A DNA stretch of 42,980 nt from Mycolicibacterium moriokaense (GTDB taxonomy: Bacteria; Actinomycetota; Actinomycetes; Mycobacteriales; Mycobacteriaceae): contig NZ_QJJU01000036.1 in NCBI RefSeq assembly GCF_003201655.1, positions 1 to 42,980 on the forward strand, in the 5' to 3' direction. Shown piece after piece: positions 33,091 to 40,217 of the stretch. Every line of letters starts with the position of its first letter. Within the stretch, counting starts at the first letter, position 1. The translations under genes were made by a program, and so were the position numbers. Under the pieces are notes generated by a model. That model saw nothing but the letters and a program-made list of their open reading frames with translations. It made no database searches and was not told where the DNA came from.

Positions 33091-34572
33091 ATGACACAGA
33101 GCGTGGACACGGCACATAAGACCGAGTGGGACAAGCTGTTCATTGGCGGCAAGTGGGTCGAGCCGTCGTCGTCAGAGGTGATCGAGGTCCATTCGCCTGC
33201 CACCGGCGAGCTCGTGGGCAAGGTGCCGATGGCCGTCGCGGCCGACGTCGACGCCGCATGCGCGGCCGCGCGAAAGGCCTTCGATGAGGGGCCGTGGCCG
33301 CAGATGTCGCCGCACGAGCGGGCCGCGGTGCTCGGCGCCGCCGTGAAGCTCATGGAAGAGCGCGCCGACGAGCTGAAGTTCCTGCTGGCCGCGGAGACCG
33401 GCCAGCCGCCGACCATCGTCGACATGATGCAGTACGGCGCCGCGATGTCGGCGTTCCAGTACTACGCAGGTGCGGCGGACAAGTTCACCTGGAAGGACAT
33501 CCGCGACGGCATCTACGGCCAGACGCTGGTGGTGCGTGAGCCGATCGGCGTCGTCGGCGCCGTCACCGCGTGGAACGTGCCGTTCTTCCTTGCCGCCAAC
33601 AAGCTGGGCCCCGCCCTGGTCGCAGGCTGCACCGTGGTGCTCAAGCCCGCCTCCGAGACCCCACTCTCGGTGTTCGCAATGGCCGAGATGTTCGCCGAGG
33701 CGGGCCTGCCGGAGGGTGTGCTGTCGATCGTGCCGGGTGGCCCGGAGACCGGCCGCGCGCTGACCGCCAACCCCGAGATCGACAAGTACACGTTCACGGG
33801 CAGCTCAGTTGTCGGCAAGGAGGTCGCCAAGATCGCGGCCGAAAAGCTCAAGGCGTGCACGCTGGAGCTCGGCGGCAAGTCCGCGGCGATCATCCTCGAA
33901 GATGCCGACCTGGACTCGACGCTGCCGATGCTGGTGTTCTCCGGGCTGATGAACTGCGGCCAGGCGTGCGTCGGCCAGACTCGCGTTCTTGCCCCGCGGT
34001 CGCGCTACGACGAGGTCGTGGAGAAACTGTCCGGCGCCGTCGCCGCGATGCCGATCGGGTTGCCCGACGATCCCGGGGCGATGATCGGCCCGCTGATCTC
34101 CGAGAGGCAGCGCGAGCGCGTCGAGGGCTACATCAAGAAGGGCGTCGAGGAGGGTGCGCGCCTCGTGACCGGCGGCGGCCGCCCCGAAGGACTTGACGCC
34201 GGCTGGTTCGTGCAGCCAACGGTGTTCGCGGACGTGGACAATTCGATGACCATCGCGCAGGAGGAGATCTTCGGTCCTGTGCTCGCGGTCATCCCCTACG
34301 ACACCGAGGACGACGCGGTGCGCATCGCCAACGACTCGGTCTATGGCCTTGCGGGCAGCGTGTGGACCACCGACAACGACAAGGCGATGAAGATCGCGTC
34401 GAAGATCCGCACCGGCACCTACGCGGTCAACATGTACGCGTTCGATCCGGGTGCACCCTTCGGCGGTTACAAGAATTCCGGCATCGGTCGCGAAAACGGG
34501 CCGGAGGGCATCGAGCAGTACACCGAGGCGAAGAGCATCCTGCTGCCCTTTGGCTACACGCCTGACAGCTGA
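33091..34572 (+). CDS. aldehyde dehydrogenase (NAD(P)-dependent)
   Basis: A 493-residue member of the ALDH superfamily, oxidising an aldehyde to an acid. The N-terminal Rossmann region includes AWNVPFFLAANKLGPALVAG and FTGSSVVGKEVAK. The catalytic Glu lies in LELGGKSAAI and the catalytic Cys in NCGQACVGQTR. The C-terminal part has QEEIFGPVLAVIPYD and PFGGYKNSGIGRENGPEG. It corresponds to Rv0223c. GTG 33082 is the first possible start, but ATG 33091 lies seven bases after TAATGT and is preferred as a leaderless start. The substrate is unknown. The small helical protein at 34627 follows after 54 bases. Confidence 0.93.
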   Translation: MTQSVDTAHKTEWDKLFIGGKWVEPSSSEVIEVHSPATGELVGKVPMAVAADVDAACAAARKAFDEGPWPQMSPHERAAVLGAAVKLMEERADELKFLLAAETGQPPTIVDMMQYGAAMSAFQYYAGAADKFTWKDIRDGIYGQTLVVREPIGVVGAVTAWNVPFFLAANKLGPALVAGCTVVLKPASETPLSVFAMAEMFAEAGLPEGVLSIVPGGPETGRALTANPEIDKYTFTGSSVVGKEVAKIAAEKLKACTLELGGKSAAIILEDADLDSTLPMLVFSGLMNCGQACVGQTRVLAPRSRYDEVVEKLSGAVAAMPIGLPDDPGAMIGPLISERQRERVEGYIKKGVEEGARLVTGGGRPEGLDAGWFVQPTVFADVDNSMTIAQEEIFGPVLAVIPYDTEDDAVRIANDSVYGLAGSVWTTDNDKAMKIASKIRTGTYAVNMYAFDPGAPFGGYKNSGIGRENGPEGIEQYTEAKSILLPFGYTPDS

Positions 34573-34626
34573 CCTTAAGGTTCGTTGGCTACGGTAACGC
34601 TCCCGTTCACCACGAGGAGGGTCACC

Positions 34627-34848
34627 ATGGCGGTATCCGTAGATCTGACCAAGTCGCTCGACAAGGCCTATGAAGGCAAGTCGCTCAAGGAGATTCTGGA
34701 TGCGTCGCCCGCGGCCTTGGCCGGTGTGACCGACAAGGACGCCGAGTTGCTGGCCGAGGCGTTTAACATCAAGACGGTCCGGCAACTGGGTGCGAACAAG
34801 TTCTTCGCCGTCGCGGCGGCATTGACCGCGTTGGAGAACGCCGGCTAG
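34627..34848 (+). CDS. small helix-hairpin-helix-like protein
   Basis: A 73-residue acidic protein with a strong GAGGAGG ribosome site six bases before its ATG. After a short N-terminus (MAVSVDLTKSLDKAYEGKSL) it has a segment like a helix-hairpin-helix fold: LKEILDASPAALAGVTDKDA and LLAEAFNIKTVRQLGANKF, ending ALTALENAG. Such folds occur in DNA-binding and in protein-protein modules, and I cannot name the family. A 10-bp palindrome (ACCTTAAGGT) lies at the aldehyde dehydrogenase stop. It may be read from the aldehyde dehydrogenase promoter or on its own. It ends nine bases from the convergent fadE gene. Confidence 0.75.
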   Translation: MAVSVDLTKSLDKAYEGKSLKEILDASPAALAGVTDKDAELLAEAFNIKTVRQLGANKFFAVAAALTALENAG

Positions 34849-34857
34849 CTCTGCCGG

Positions 34858-36693
34858 TCAGAAGGCCTCTTCGCGGAGGTCCATCACAGCGAGGTCGACG
34901 GCCTCGACGATCTTGCGCTCGGCGGTCAGTCGCGGCAAAACGCTCTTCGCGAAAAAGTTTGCCGCGGCGACCTTTCCGGTATAGAACGCCCGATCGCGAT
35001 CGGAGAGGTCGCCGTCGAGTGCGTTGAGCGCGATTTCGGCCTGGTGCAGCAGCAGCCATCCGATCAACAGGTCGCCGACCGCGAGCAGGAACCGAACCGA
35101 CTCCAGCCCAACGCGATACAGTTCGCGGGCGTTCCCCTGGGAGGACGTCAGGTAGCCGGTCATGGCCGCGGTCATCGCCTGCAGGTCGGACAGCGCAGTG
35201 GCCAGCAGCGTGCGACCGCCGGCGAGTTCCTGGCGGGCGGCATCGCTGTCGAGGAAATCCGTGATCTGCCCGACCACATGCTGCAGGGCCCTACCCTGGT
35301 CGCGGGCGATCTTACGGAAGAAGAAGTCCTGCGCCTGGATGGCCGTAGTGCCCTCGTACAGTGAGTCGATCTTGGCGTCGCGGATGTACTGCTCGATCGG
35401 ATAGTCCTGAAGGAAGCCAGAACCACCGAGTGTCTGCAGGGATTCCGTCAGGCACTGATAGGCGCGCTCGGAACCCACCCCCTTCACGATGGGCAGCAGT
35501 AGATCGTCCACCCGGTGCGCCATTTCAGCGTCAGCGCCAGACACGATCCCGGCCACGGTGGGGTCCTGATGTGCCGCCGTATAGAGATAGAGCGCCCGTA
35601 GCCCCTCGGCGTATGCCTTCTGTGTCAGCAGCTCACGTCGCACGTCGGGATGGTGGACAATGGTGACCCGCGGCGCGTCCTTGTCGGTCATCTGCGTCAT
35701 GTCGGCACCCTGCACGCGGGTCTTTGCGTAATCCAATGCGTTTAGATAGCCGGTCGACAGCGTTGCGATTGCCTTGGTGCCGACCATCATTCGCGCAAAC
35801 TCGATGATCTTGAACATCTGGGCGATGCCATTGTGGATGTCGTTCACCAGCCAACCCACTGCAGGGGTGCCGTGCTGACCGAAGACGAGTTCACATGTCG
35901 TAGAGGCCCTCAGACCCATCTTGTGTTCGAGATTGGTGACGAAAACACCGTTGCGGTCACCGGGTTCGCCGGTCTCAGGATCGAAATGGAACTTCGGAAC
36001 CAGGAACAGGCTGAGTCCCTTGGTACCCGGTTCGCCGCCTTCGGGCCGGGCAAGCACCACATGCATGATGTTTTCGAACAGGTCATCGTTGTCGGCGTTG
36101 GTGATGAACCGCTTGACGCCGTCGAGATGCCAAGTCCCGTCAGGCTGTTGGACCGCTTTGGTACGGCCCGCGCCTACATCCGACCCGGCGTCGGCTTCGG
36201 TGAGCACCATCGTCTCGCCCCAGTTGCGGTCGACCATCAACGACGCCCAGTGCCGTTGTTGCTCATTACCGATGGCGTGGATAACGCCGGCCACTGCCGG
36301 GCCGCACAAACACATAAAGGCGGCCGGCTGCGCGCCGAGGACGAACTCGTTGATCGCCCATGCCAAGATGGCAGGCGCTGGCACCCCGCCGATTTCCTCG
36401 CTCAGCCCGATCCGGAACCACTCTCCCTGCTGCCACGCCCGCGTCGACTTCTTGAACGACTCCGGCAAGCGCACCGAGTGCGTCTCGGCGTCAAACGTCG
36501 GAGGGTTGCGGTCGGCATCCGCGAACGCCTCGGCAAGCGGGCCTTCGGCCATCCGCGCGGCCTCTTCGAGCATCTGCCGCACCGTGGCTCCGTCGAGATC
36601 GCCGAACTCTCCGGTCGCCAGCGCCTTCTCCAGATCGAGCACTTCGAACAGGTTGAATTCCAGGTCGCGCACGTTGCTCTTGTAGTGACCCAT
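34858..36693 (-). CDS. FadE5-like acyl-CoA dehydrogenase, paralogue of the gene at 3795
   Basis: A second acyl-CoA dehydrogenase of exactly 611 residues, sharing the start MGHYKSNVRD, end REEAF and most internal blocks with FadE5. The FAD region is LTEADAGSDVGAGRTKA. Catalytic Glu447 is conserved at the same residue number in YEGTTAIQAQDFFFRK (35355-35353). Differences cluster in the substrate-side segments (AFMCLCGPAVAGVIHAIGNE against YMYAMGAGMAQILHNLGTDE), which suggests another acyl chain. It follows a small secreted protein gene by 15 bases and is probably controlled by the divergent TetR gene through the 22-bp palindrome at 37048. I give no symbol because the fadE number is not clear. 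Confidence 0.93.
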   Translation of the reverse strand: MGHYKSNVRDLEFNLFEVLDLEKALATGEFGDLDGATVRQMLEEAARMAEGPLAEAFADADRNPPTFDAETHSVRLPESFKKSTRAWQQGEWFRIGLSEEIGGVPAPAILAWAINEFVLGAQPAAFMCLCGPAVAGVIHAIGNEQQRHWASLMVDRNWGETMVLTEADAGSDVGAGRTKAVQQPDGTWHLDGVKRFITNADNDDLFENIMHVVLARPEGGEPGTKGLSLFLVPKFHFDPETGEPGDRNGVFVTNLEHKMGLRASTTCELVFGQHGTPAVGWLVNDIHNGIAQMFKIIEFARMMVGTKAIATLSTGYLNALDYAKTRVQGADMTQMTDKDAPRVTIVHHPDVRRELLTQKAYAEGLRALYLYTAAHQDPTVAGIVSGADAEMAHRVDDLLLPIVKGVGSERAYQCLTESLQTLGGSGFLQDYPIEQYIRDAKIDSLYEGTTAIQAQDFFFRKIARDQGRALQHVVGQITDFLDSDAARQELAGGRTLLATALSDLQAMTAAMTGYLTSSQGNARELYRVGLESVRFLLAVGDLLIGWLLLHQAEIALNALDGDLSDRDRAFYTGKVAAANFFAKSVLPRLTAERKIVEAVDLAVMDLREEAF

Positions 36694-36708
36694 GCATTGC
36701 GCCTCTCG

Positions 36709-36978
36709 CTACGGACTCACGGTGGGACTGTGGCCGACCGATGCACGGGGCTGGGTGGGCCTCGGTTGGTTCTGTGCGAAGCCGGTGCACGTGCCGAGGT
36801 GGCCTGCGACGCACGGAACGCCGTTCATCGTCGGTACCGGACCTCCCGAGATCACGGTCGGCGCTCCGTTATAGCCGTTCTGGTCGAGCGGTTCGGCGCC
36901 GGCGGCCGGAGCCGAGGTGAGCGCCGCGGCGCACAATCCGACTAGCGCTGACCTGCACAGATGCGAGTGCTCGGCCAT
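36709..36978 (-). CDS. small secreted protein
   Basis: An 89-residue exported protein. The signal peptide is MAEHSHLCRSALVGLCAAAL then TSAPAAGAEP, with likely cleavage after AGA (about residue 28). The mature 61 residues are short, proline- and glycine-rich and contain MNGVPCVAGHLGTCTGFAQN, with two cysteines that can pair. Similar short proteins with an NGVPC-x-GxLGxC core are known to me from mycobacteria, without function. It precedes the fadE5-like gene by 15 bases and is its likely operon leader. An AGGAAAG sits about ten bases before the ATG. Pairing of a secreted peptide with an acyl-CoA dehydrogenase is unusual. Confidence 0.75.
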   Translation of the reverse strand: MAEHSHLCRSALVGLCAAALTSAPAAGAEPLDQNGYNGAPTVISGGPVPTMNGVPCVAGHLGTCTGFAQNQPRPTQPRASVGHSPTVSP

Positions 36979-37047
36979 GGCGGACCCGCTTTCCTAGGCG
37001 TTGCGATCAGCCTACGGGCCCGCGGTGGCGCTGAGCTGGGATCTTGC

Positions 37048-37069
37048 GATTATGGTGTACACCATAATC
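37048..37069. promoter_or_regulatory. perfect 22-bp palindromic operator
   Basis: GATTATGGTGT followed by its exact reverse complement ACACCATAATC, without spacer. It lies 70 bases upstream of the secreted protein-fadE operon and on the far side faces the TetR gene at 37424. This is the strongest palindrome in the window and a likely TetR-type operator. Confidence 0.75.
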
Positions 37070-37182
37070 TTCTCAACCGTACCGAATCGTCGATACCAGC
37101 TAAGCATGCCCGTTCACCTGCTGTTAAACGGCCATCTGGTGTGACATGGAATACATTTATTGCTCACGTGTGTTATCCGTTT

Positions 37183-37198
37183 TATGGTGATTGTCATA
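37183..37198. promoter_or_regulatory. degenerate second copy of the TATGGTG operator
   Basis: TATGGTGATTGTCATA matches the 16-bp core of the 37048 palindrome (TATGGTGTACACCATA) at 11 of 16 positions, with the left half complete. It lies just before the ribosome site of a 45-codon open frame (37215) and upstream of the TetR gene, fitting autoregulation. Confidence 0.45.
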
Positions 37199-37214
37199 GA
37201 CAGGGAGGCACACG

Positions 37215-37352
37215 ATGTGGATCGTTGAGATCAACTTCGCCGGCCGCCGGTTCACGCATCACGTGGGTACTAGCCGCCGTCCGAACTTCCACTTGAGCCC
37301 GCGGGTTTTGAGCTGGCGCCCGTCGCTGTCGCGCGATCCGCGCGCGGCCTGA
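37215..37352 (+). CDS. possible 45-residue leader peptide upstream of the TetR gene
   Basis: A short open frame from ATG 37215 to TGA at 37350-37352. It has a very good ribosome site, AGGGAGG, six bases upstream. The peptide begins MWIVEINFAGRRFTHHVGTS and ends in an arginine-rich tail. It has no recognised family. It ends 20 bases before the likely CTG start of the TetR gene, so it might be a real small protein or a leader that feeds translation into the TetR gene. The first 20 residues look protein-like; the rest does not. Confidence 0.4.
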   Translation: MWIVEINFAGRRFTHHVGTSRRPNFHLSPRVLSWRPSLSRDPRAA

Positions 37353-37423
37353 TCCCCCGCCGGAGGTTTGTTCTGTCCACCGCGACCAAGACCCCGACCA
37401 AACGCGGGTCGACTCGTACCAAG

Positions 37424-37996
37424 ATGTTGATCACCGCCGCCGAGGTGATGCGTGAGCGCGGTGCCGCAGGCGTCACGATCGACGAGGTGCTGGCGCGCAG
37501 CGGGGCGCCGCGCGGCTCGGTCTACTACCACTTCCCCGAGGGCCGCAACCAGATCCTGTCCGAGGCGCTGCAGTACGCAGGCGAAGCCATCACCGAAGTC
37601 ATCGACGAAGCCGCCACTAAGGGCGGGCTGTTTCTCGTGAGGCAGTTCGTCGAATTCTGGGACGACCTGCTTGTCGAGAGCGACTTCACCGCCGGTTGTC
37701 CCGTGGTGGCAGCGGCGATCGGCTCGGCCGACGACGAACCGCAACTGACGACCGTCGCAGGCACGATCTTCCGCCGCTGGCGCGACGCGCTCACCCGTGC
37801 GTTCGTCAGCGACGGCTTCGACGAGCCCTGTGCGGCGTCGCTTGCCATCATGTGCATAGCCTCCCTCGAGGGTGCGGTGGTGCTGTGCCGGTCGACCCGA
37901 AGTGTCGATCCATTGCGGGCCGTCACTGATGAGATCGAATTCCTGATCAAGTCAAGGGAATTCGTCCGCCGACACGGACTACCTGAGCACGGCTAG
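37424..37996 (+). CDS. TetR-family regulator (LmrA/YxaF-like C-terminus)
   Basis: Repressor with an N-terminal helix-turn-helix, LITAAEVMRERGAAGVTIDE and VLARSGAPRGSVYYHFPEG, and a C-terminal domain like the LmrA/YxaF group (FRRWRDALTRAFVSDGFDEP, ASLAIMCIASLEGAVVLCR). From ATG 37424 it has 190 residues, but that start cuts the first residues of helix 1. The frame is open upstream, and a CTG at 37373 lies six bases after GGAGG. Reading from there adds LSTATKTPTKRGSTRTK, a typical basic TetR N-terminus, to give 207 residues. So the true start may be the rare CTG. The gene is divergent from the secreted protein-fadE operon across the 22-bp palindrome, its probable operator. Confidence 0.9.
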   Translation: MLITAAEVMRERGAAGVTIDEVLARSGAPRGSVYYHFPEGRNQILSEALQYAGEAITEVIDEAATKGGLFLVRQFVEFWDDLLVESDFTAGCPVVAAAIGSADDEPQLTTVAGTIFRRWRDALTRAFVSDGFDEPCAASLAIMCIASLEGAVVLCRSTRSVDPLRAVTDEIEFLIKSREFVRRHGLPEHG

Positions 37997-38197
37997 GCCT
38001 TTCGCCAACGGGCGCAGACGAAGTCGCTGTTTGATCAACTTTGTGACGCCGTCGTCGATTCTCTGAGTCGCGCATGACCAGTGCGCCAACGGGTTTCATG
38101 AATGCAGGCACCGCCGATATAGGTTGCGCTCAGGCACTTCCCTTGAATGTTCTGCCAGGTTAAAGTATCGATGCCGCGACGCGGTTCAGGGGGTGGC

Positions 38198-39004
38198 ATG
38201 AGCGAGGACATCACACTATTCACAGATGTCGATCGCACTGGCGATGCCGATTTCTTCGTACGATTCCTCGACCGCGGTAACTCCCTGCCAGACATCGTTC
38301 GAGCCAAGCCCATCATCCTCGACGGACTTCGACTTCGGGATGGTCAGCATGTCGCCGACTTTGGCTGCGGTATGGGTGCGGACGTATTTGAGATCGCCCA
38401 GATTGTGGGTCCCGCCGGTTCGGTAGTTGGCATCGACGTCAGTGAAGCCATGATCCTCGAGGCGCGTCGGCGAGCCGAGGCGTTGAGCCTGCCCGTCGCC
38501 TTTCATGTCGGAGACGCTCAGGCCCTACAGTTTGACGACGCAACCTTTGACGCCTGCCGCAGCGAGCGAATGTTGATGCATGTTCCCGACGCCGACGCCG
38601 CACTGACCGAGATGGTCCGCGTCACCAAGCCAGGCGGTCGGATCAGCATTTTCGACTTCGACTGGGACACGTTCGTGGTTGATAGTTCAGACAAGCCGAC
38701 GACACGCGCGGTGGTCGATGCCTTCAGCGATGGGATCCGCAACGGCTGGATCGGTCGGCAGTTGCCACGTCTCCTTCGCGAGCGCGGCATGACTGACGTC
38801 GACGTCGTTGGCCGTTCCATTTTCGTTGACTTCGAGTTCTTCGGCCTGCTGGTCGGCGGACGGCTCACTACCGCGCAGGAGGCCGGGCTTTTGGACCCTG
38901 ACCAGGTCCGTGCATGGTGGCAAGGTCTGGCTGATGCCCAACACGCCGGCACGTTCTTAGCGAGTTTCACCGCGTTCATCGTGTCCGGCACGAAAGGCGC
39001 CTAG
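38198..39004 (+). CDS. SAM-dependent methyltransferase (UbiE/MenG-like fold)
   Basis: A 268-residue class I methyltransferase starting at ATG 38198, which has GGGGGTGG just upstream; ATG 38171 would add nine residues. Motif I is VADFGCGMGADVF, followed by VVGIDVSEAMILEARRRAE (motif II acid), HVGDAQALQFDDATFDA (motif for the adenine) and MVRVTKPGGRISIFDFDW. The fold is complete. The C-terminal part (SIFVDFEFFGLLVGGRL, WWQGLADAQHAGTF) is like methyltransferases that act on small lipophilic molecules. The substrate is unknown. It stands 200 bases after the TetR gene in a gap where nothing else was seen. Confidence 0.87.
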   Translation: MSEDITLFTDVDRTGDADFFVRFLDRGNSLPDIVRAKPIILDGLRLRDGQHVADFGCGMGADVFEIAQIVGPAGSVVGIDVSEAMILEARRRAEALSLPVAFHVGDAQALQFDDATFDACRSERMLMHVPDADAALTEMVRVTKPGGRISIFDFDWDTFVVDSSDKPTTRAVVDAFSDGIRNGWIGRQLPRLLRERGMTDVDVVGRSIFVDFEFFGLLVGGRLTTAQEAGLLDPDQVRAWWQGLADAQHAGTFLASFTAFIVSGTKGA

Positions 39005-39074
39005 AGCGTCGTTCGATGGCCGTGCTGGCACGCGTAGGTCTACTGCGCTTCTCCGCTCGCTAGTCTCGTGCCCA

Positions 39075-40217
39075 ATGAGCGAATTCGACGCGCTGTGTGC
39101 CAATGACGCCGGGCTGGCGCAGCTCCGGACGTCGATCCGGGAGTTCCTGTCCGCCGATCGCGCCGAGTTCGGCTGGCAGCCTGCCGTCGACTGCTGGCTG
39201 GCGAACTGGGACCCGGACTTTTCCCGCCGGCTGGCCGACGCGGGCTTCGTCGGCCTCACCGTCCCGACCGAATACGGCGGCCGCGGCCTGGGTTATCTAC
39301 ACCGTTACGTCGTCACCGAGGAACTGCTGGCCAACGGCGCCCCTGTCGCCGCGCATTGGATCGCCGACCGACAGGTCGCGCCCGCCCTGCTGTCGTACGG
39401 CACCGAGGAGCAGAGACGTCGGCTATTGCCGCGAATCGCTGAAGGGCGGCTGTACTCGGCGATCGGGATGAGCGAGCACGGCGCGGGGTCGGACCTCGCT
39501 GCCGCACAGGCCCGGGCAACCCGCGCCGACGACGGCTGGGTGCTCAACGGGTCGAAGGTCTGGACCAGCGGCGCCCACGTCGCACATCAGATCGTCGTAC
39601 TGGCCCGCACCAGCCCACTCGACCCCGAGCATCGGCACGCGGGCTTCTCCCAGTTCATCGTGCAGACGTCGTCACCGGGCATCACGATCAGCCCCATCGT
39701 TTTGATGAACGGCGAGCATCATTTCAACGAGGTCATCTTCTCCGACGTTTTCATCCCCGACACCGACGTGCTCGGGCAGATCGGCGACGGCTGGCATCAG
39801 GTCACAGCGGAGTTGGGTTTCGAGCGCAGCGGTCCCGAGCGGATCCTGTCCACCGCCACCCTGATCTTCAACGTGATCCGCGCGCTGGGCGACGTCGACG
39901 ACGGCGTCGCGGCGAACGTGGGCGACCTTGTGGCCCGGATGATTTCACTGCGGCAGCTGTCGATCTCGGTCGCTCGCACCTTGTCCGACGGAGAGGACGC
40001 CGCGAGCCGCGCGGCATTGGTGAAAGATCTTGGTACGCGCTTCGAGCAGGAGTCTGTCGAGTTGGTTGCCGACCTGCTGGACTACGTAGAGGATGCCGAG
40101 CCCTTGCGTGCGCTGCTTGCCACGGCGCGTGTGCACTCTCCCCTGTTCACGCTGCGCGGTGGCACGAACGAGGTACTGCGCGGTGTGGTCGCCAAGGGCA
40201 TGGGTGTTGCGCGATGA
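39075..40217 (+). CDS. acyl-CoA dehydrogenase, FAD/catalytic subunit of a two-subunit enzyme
   Basis: A 380-residue acyl-CoA dehydrogenase. It has GLTVPTEYGGRGLG near residue 60, MSEHGAGSDLAAAQARATRA (FAD region), VLNGSKVWTSGAHVA and FERSGPERIL, where the Glu is the expected catalytic base, and a C-terminal FTLRGGTNEVLRGVVAKGMG. This pattern, together with a shorter ACAD-like protein right after it, is typical of the alpha2beta2 acyl-CoA dehydrogenases of mycobacteria that act on steroid side chains or other bulky acyl-CoA (ChsE type). The ATG follows TAGTCT by eight bases, so a leaderless mRNA is possible. It overlaps the next gene by four bases (ATGA). Confidence 0.92.
   Translation: MSEFDALCANDAGLAQLRTSIREFLSADRAEFGWQPAVDCWLANWDPDFSRRLADAGFVGLTVPTEYGGRGLGYLHRYVVTEELLANGAPVAAHWIADRQVAPALLSYGTEEQRRRLLPRIAEGRLYSAIGMSEHGAGSDLAAAQARATRADDGWVLNGSKVWTSGAHVAHQIVVLARTSPLDPEHRHAGFSQFIVQTSSPGITISPIVLMNGEHHFNEVIFSDVFIPDTDVLGQIGDGWHQVTAELGFERSGPERILSTATLIFNVIRALGDVDDGVAANVGDLVARMISLRQLSISVARTLSDGEDAASRAALVKDLGTRFEQESVELVADLLDYVEDAEPLRALLATARVHSPLFTLRGGTNEVLRGVVAKGMGVAR

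Noticed and set aside
33805..34785. Long antisense frame over the aldehyde dehydrogenase
   Set aside because: Composition typical of antisense GC-rich DNA; the sense strand has all ALDH catalytic motifs.
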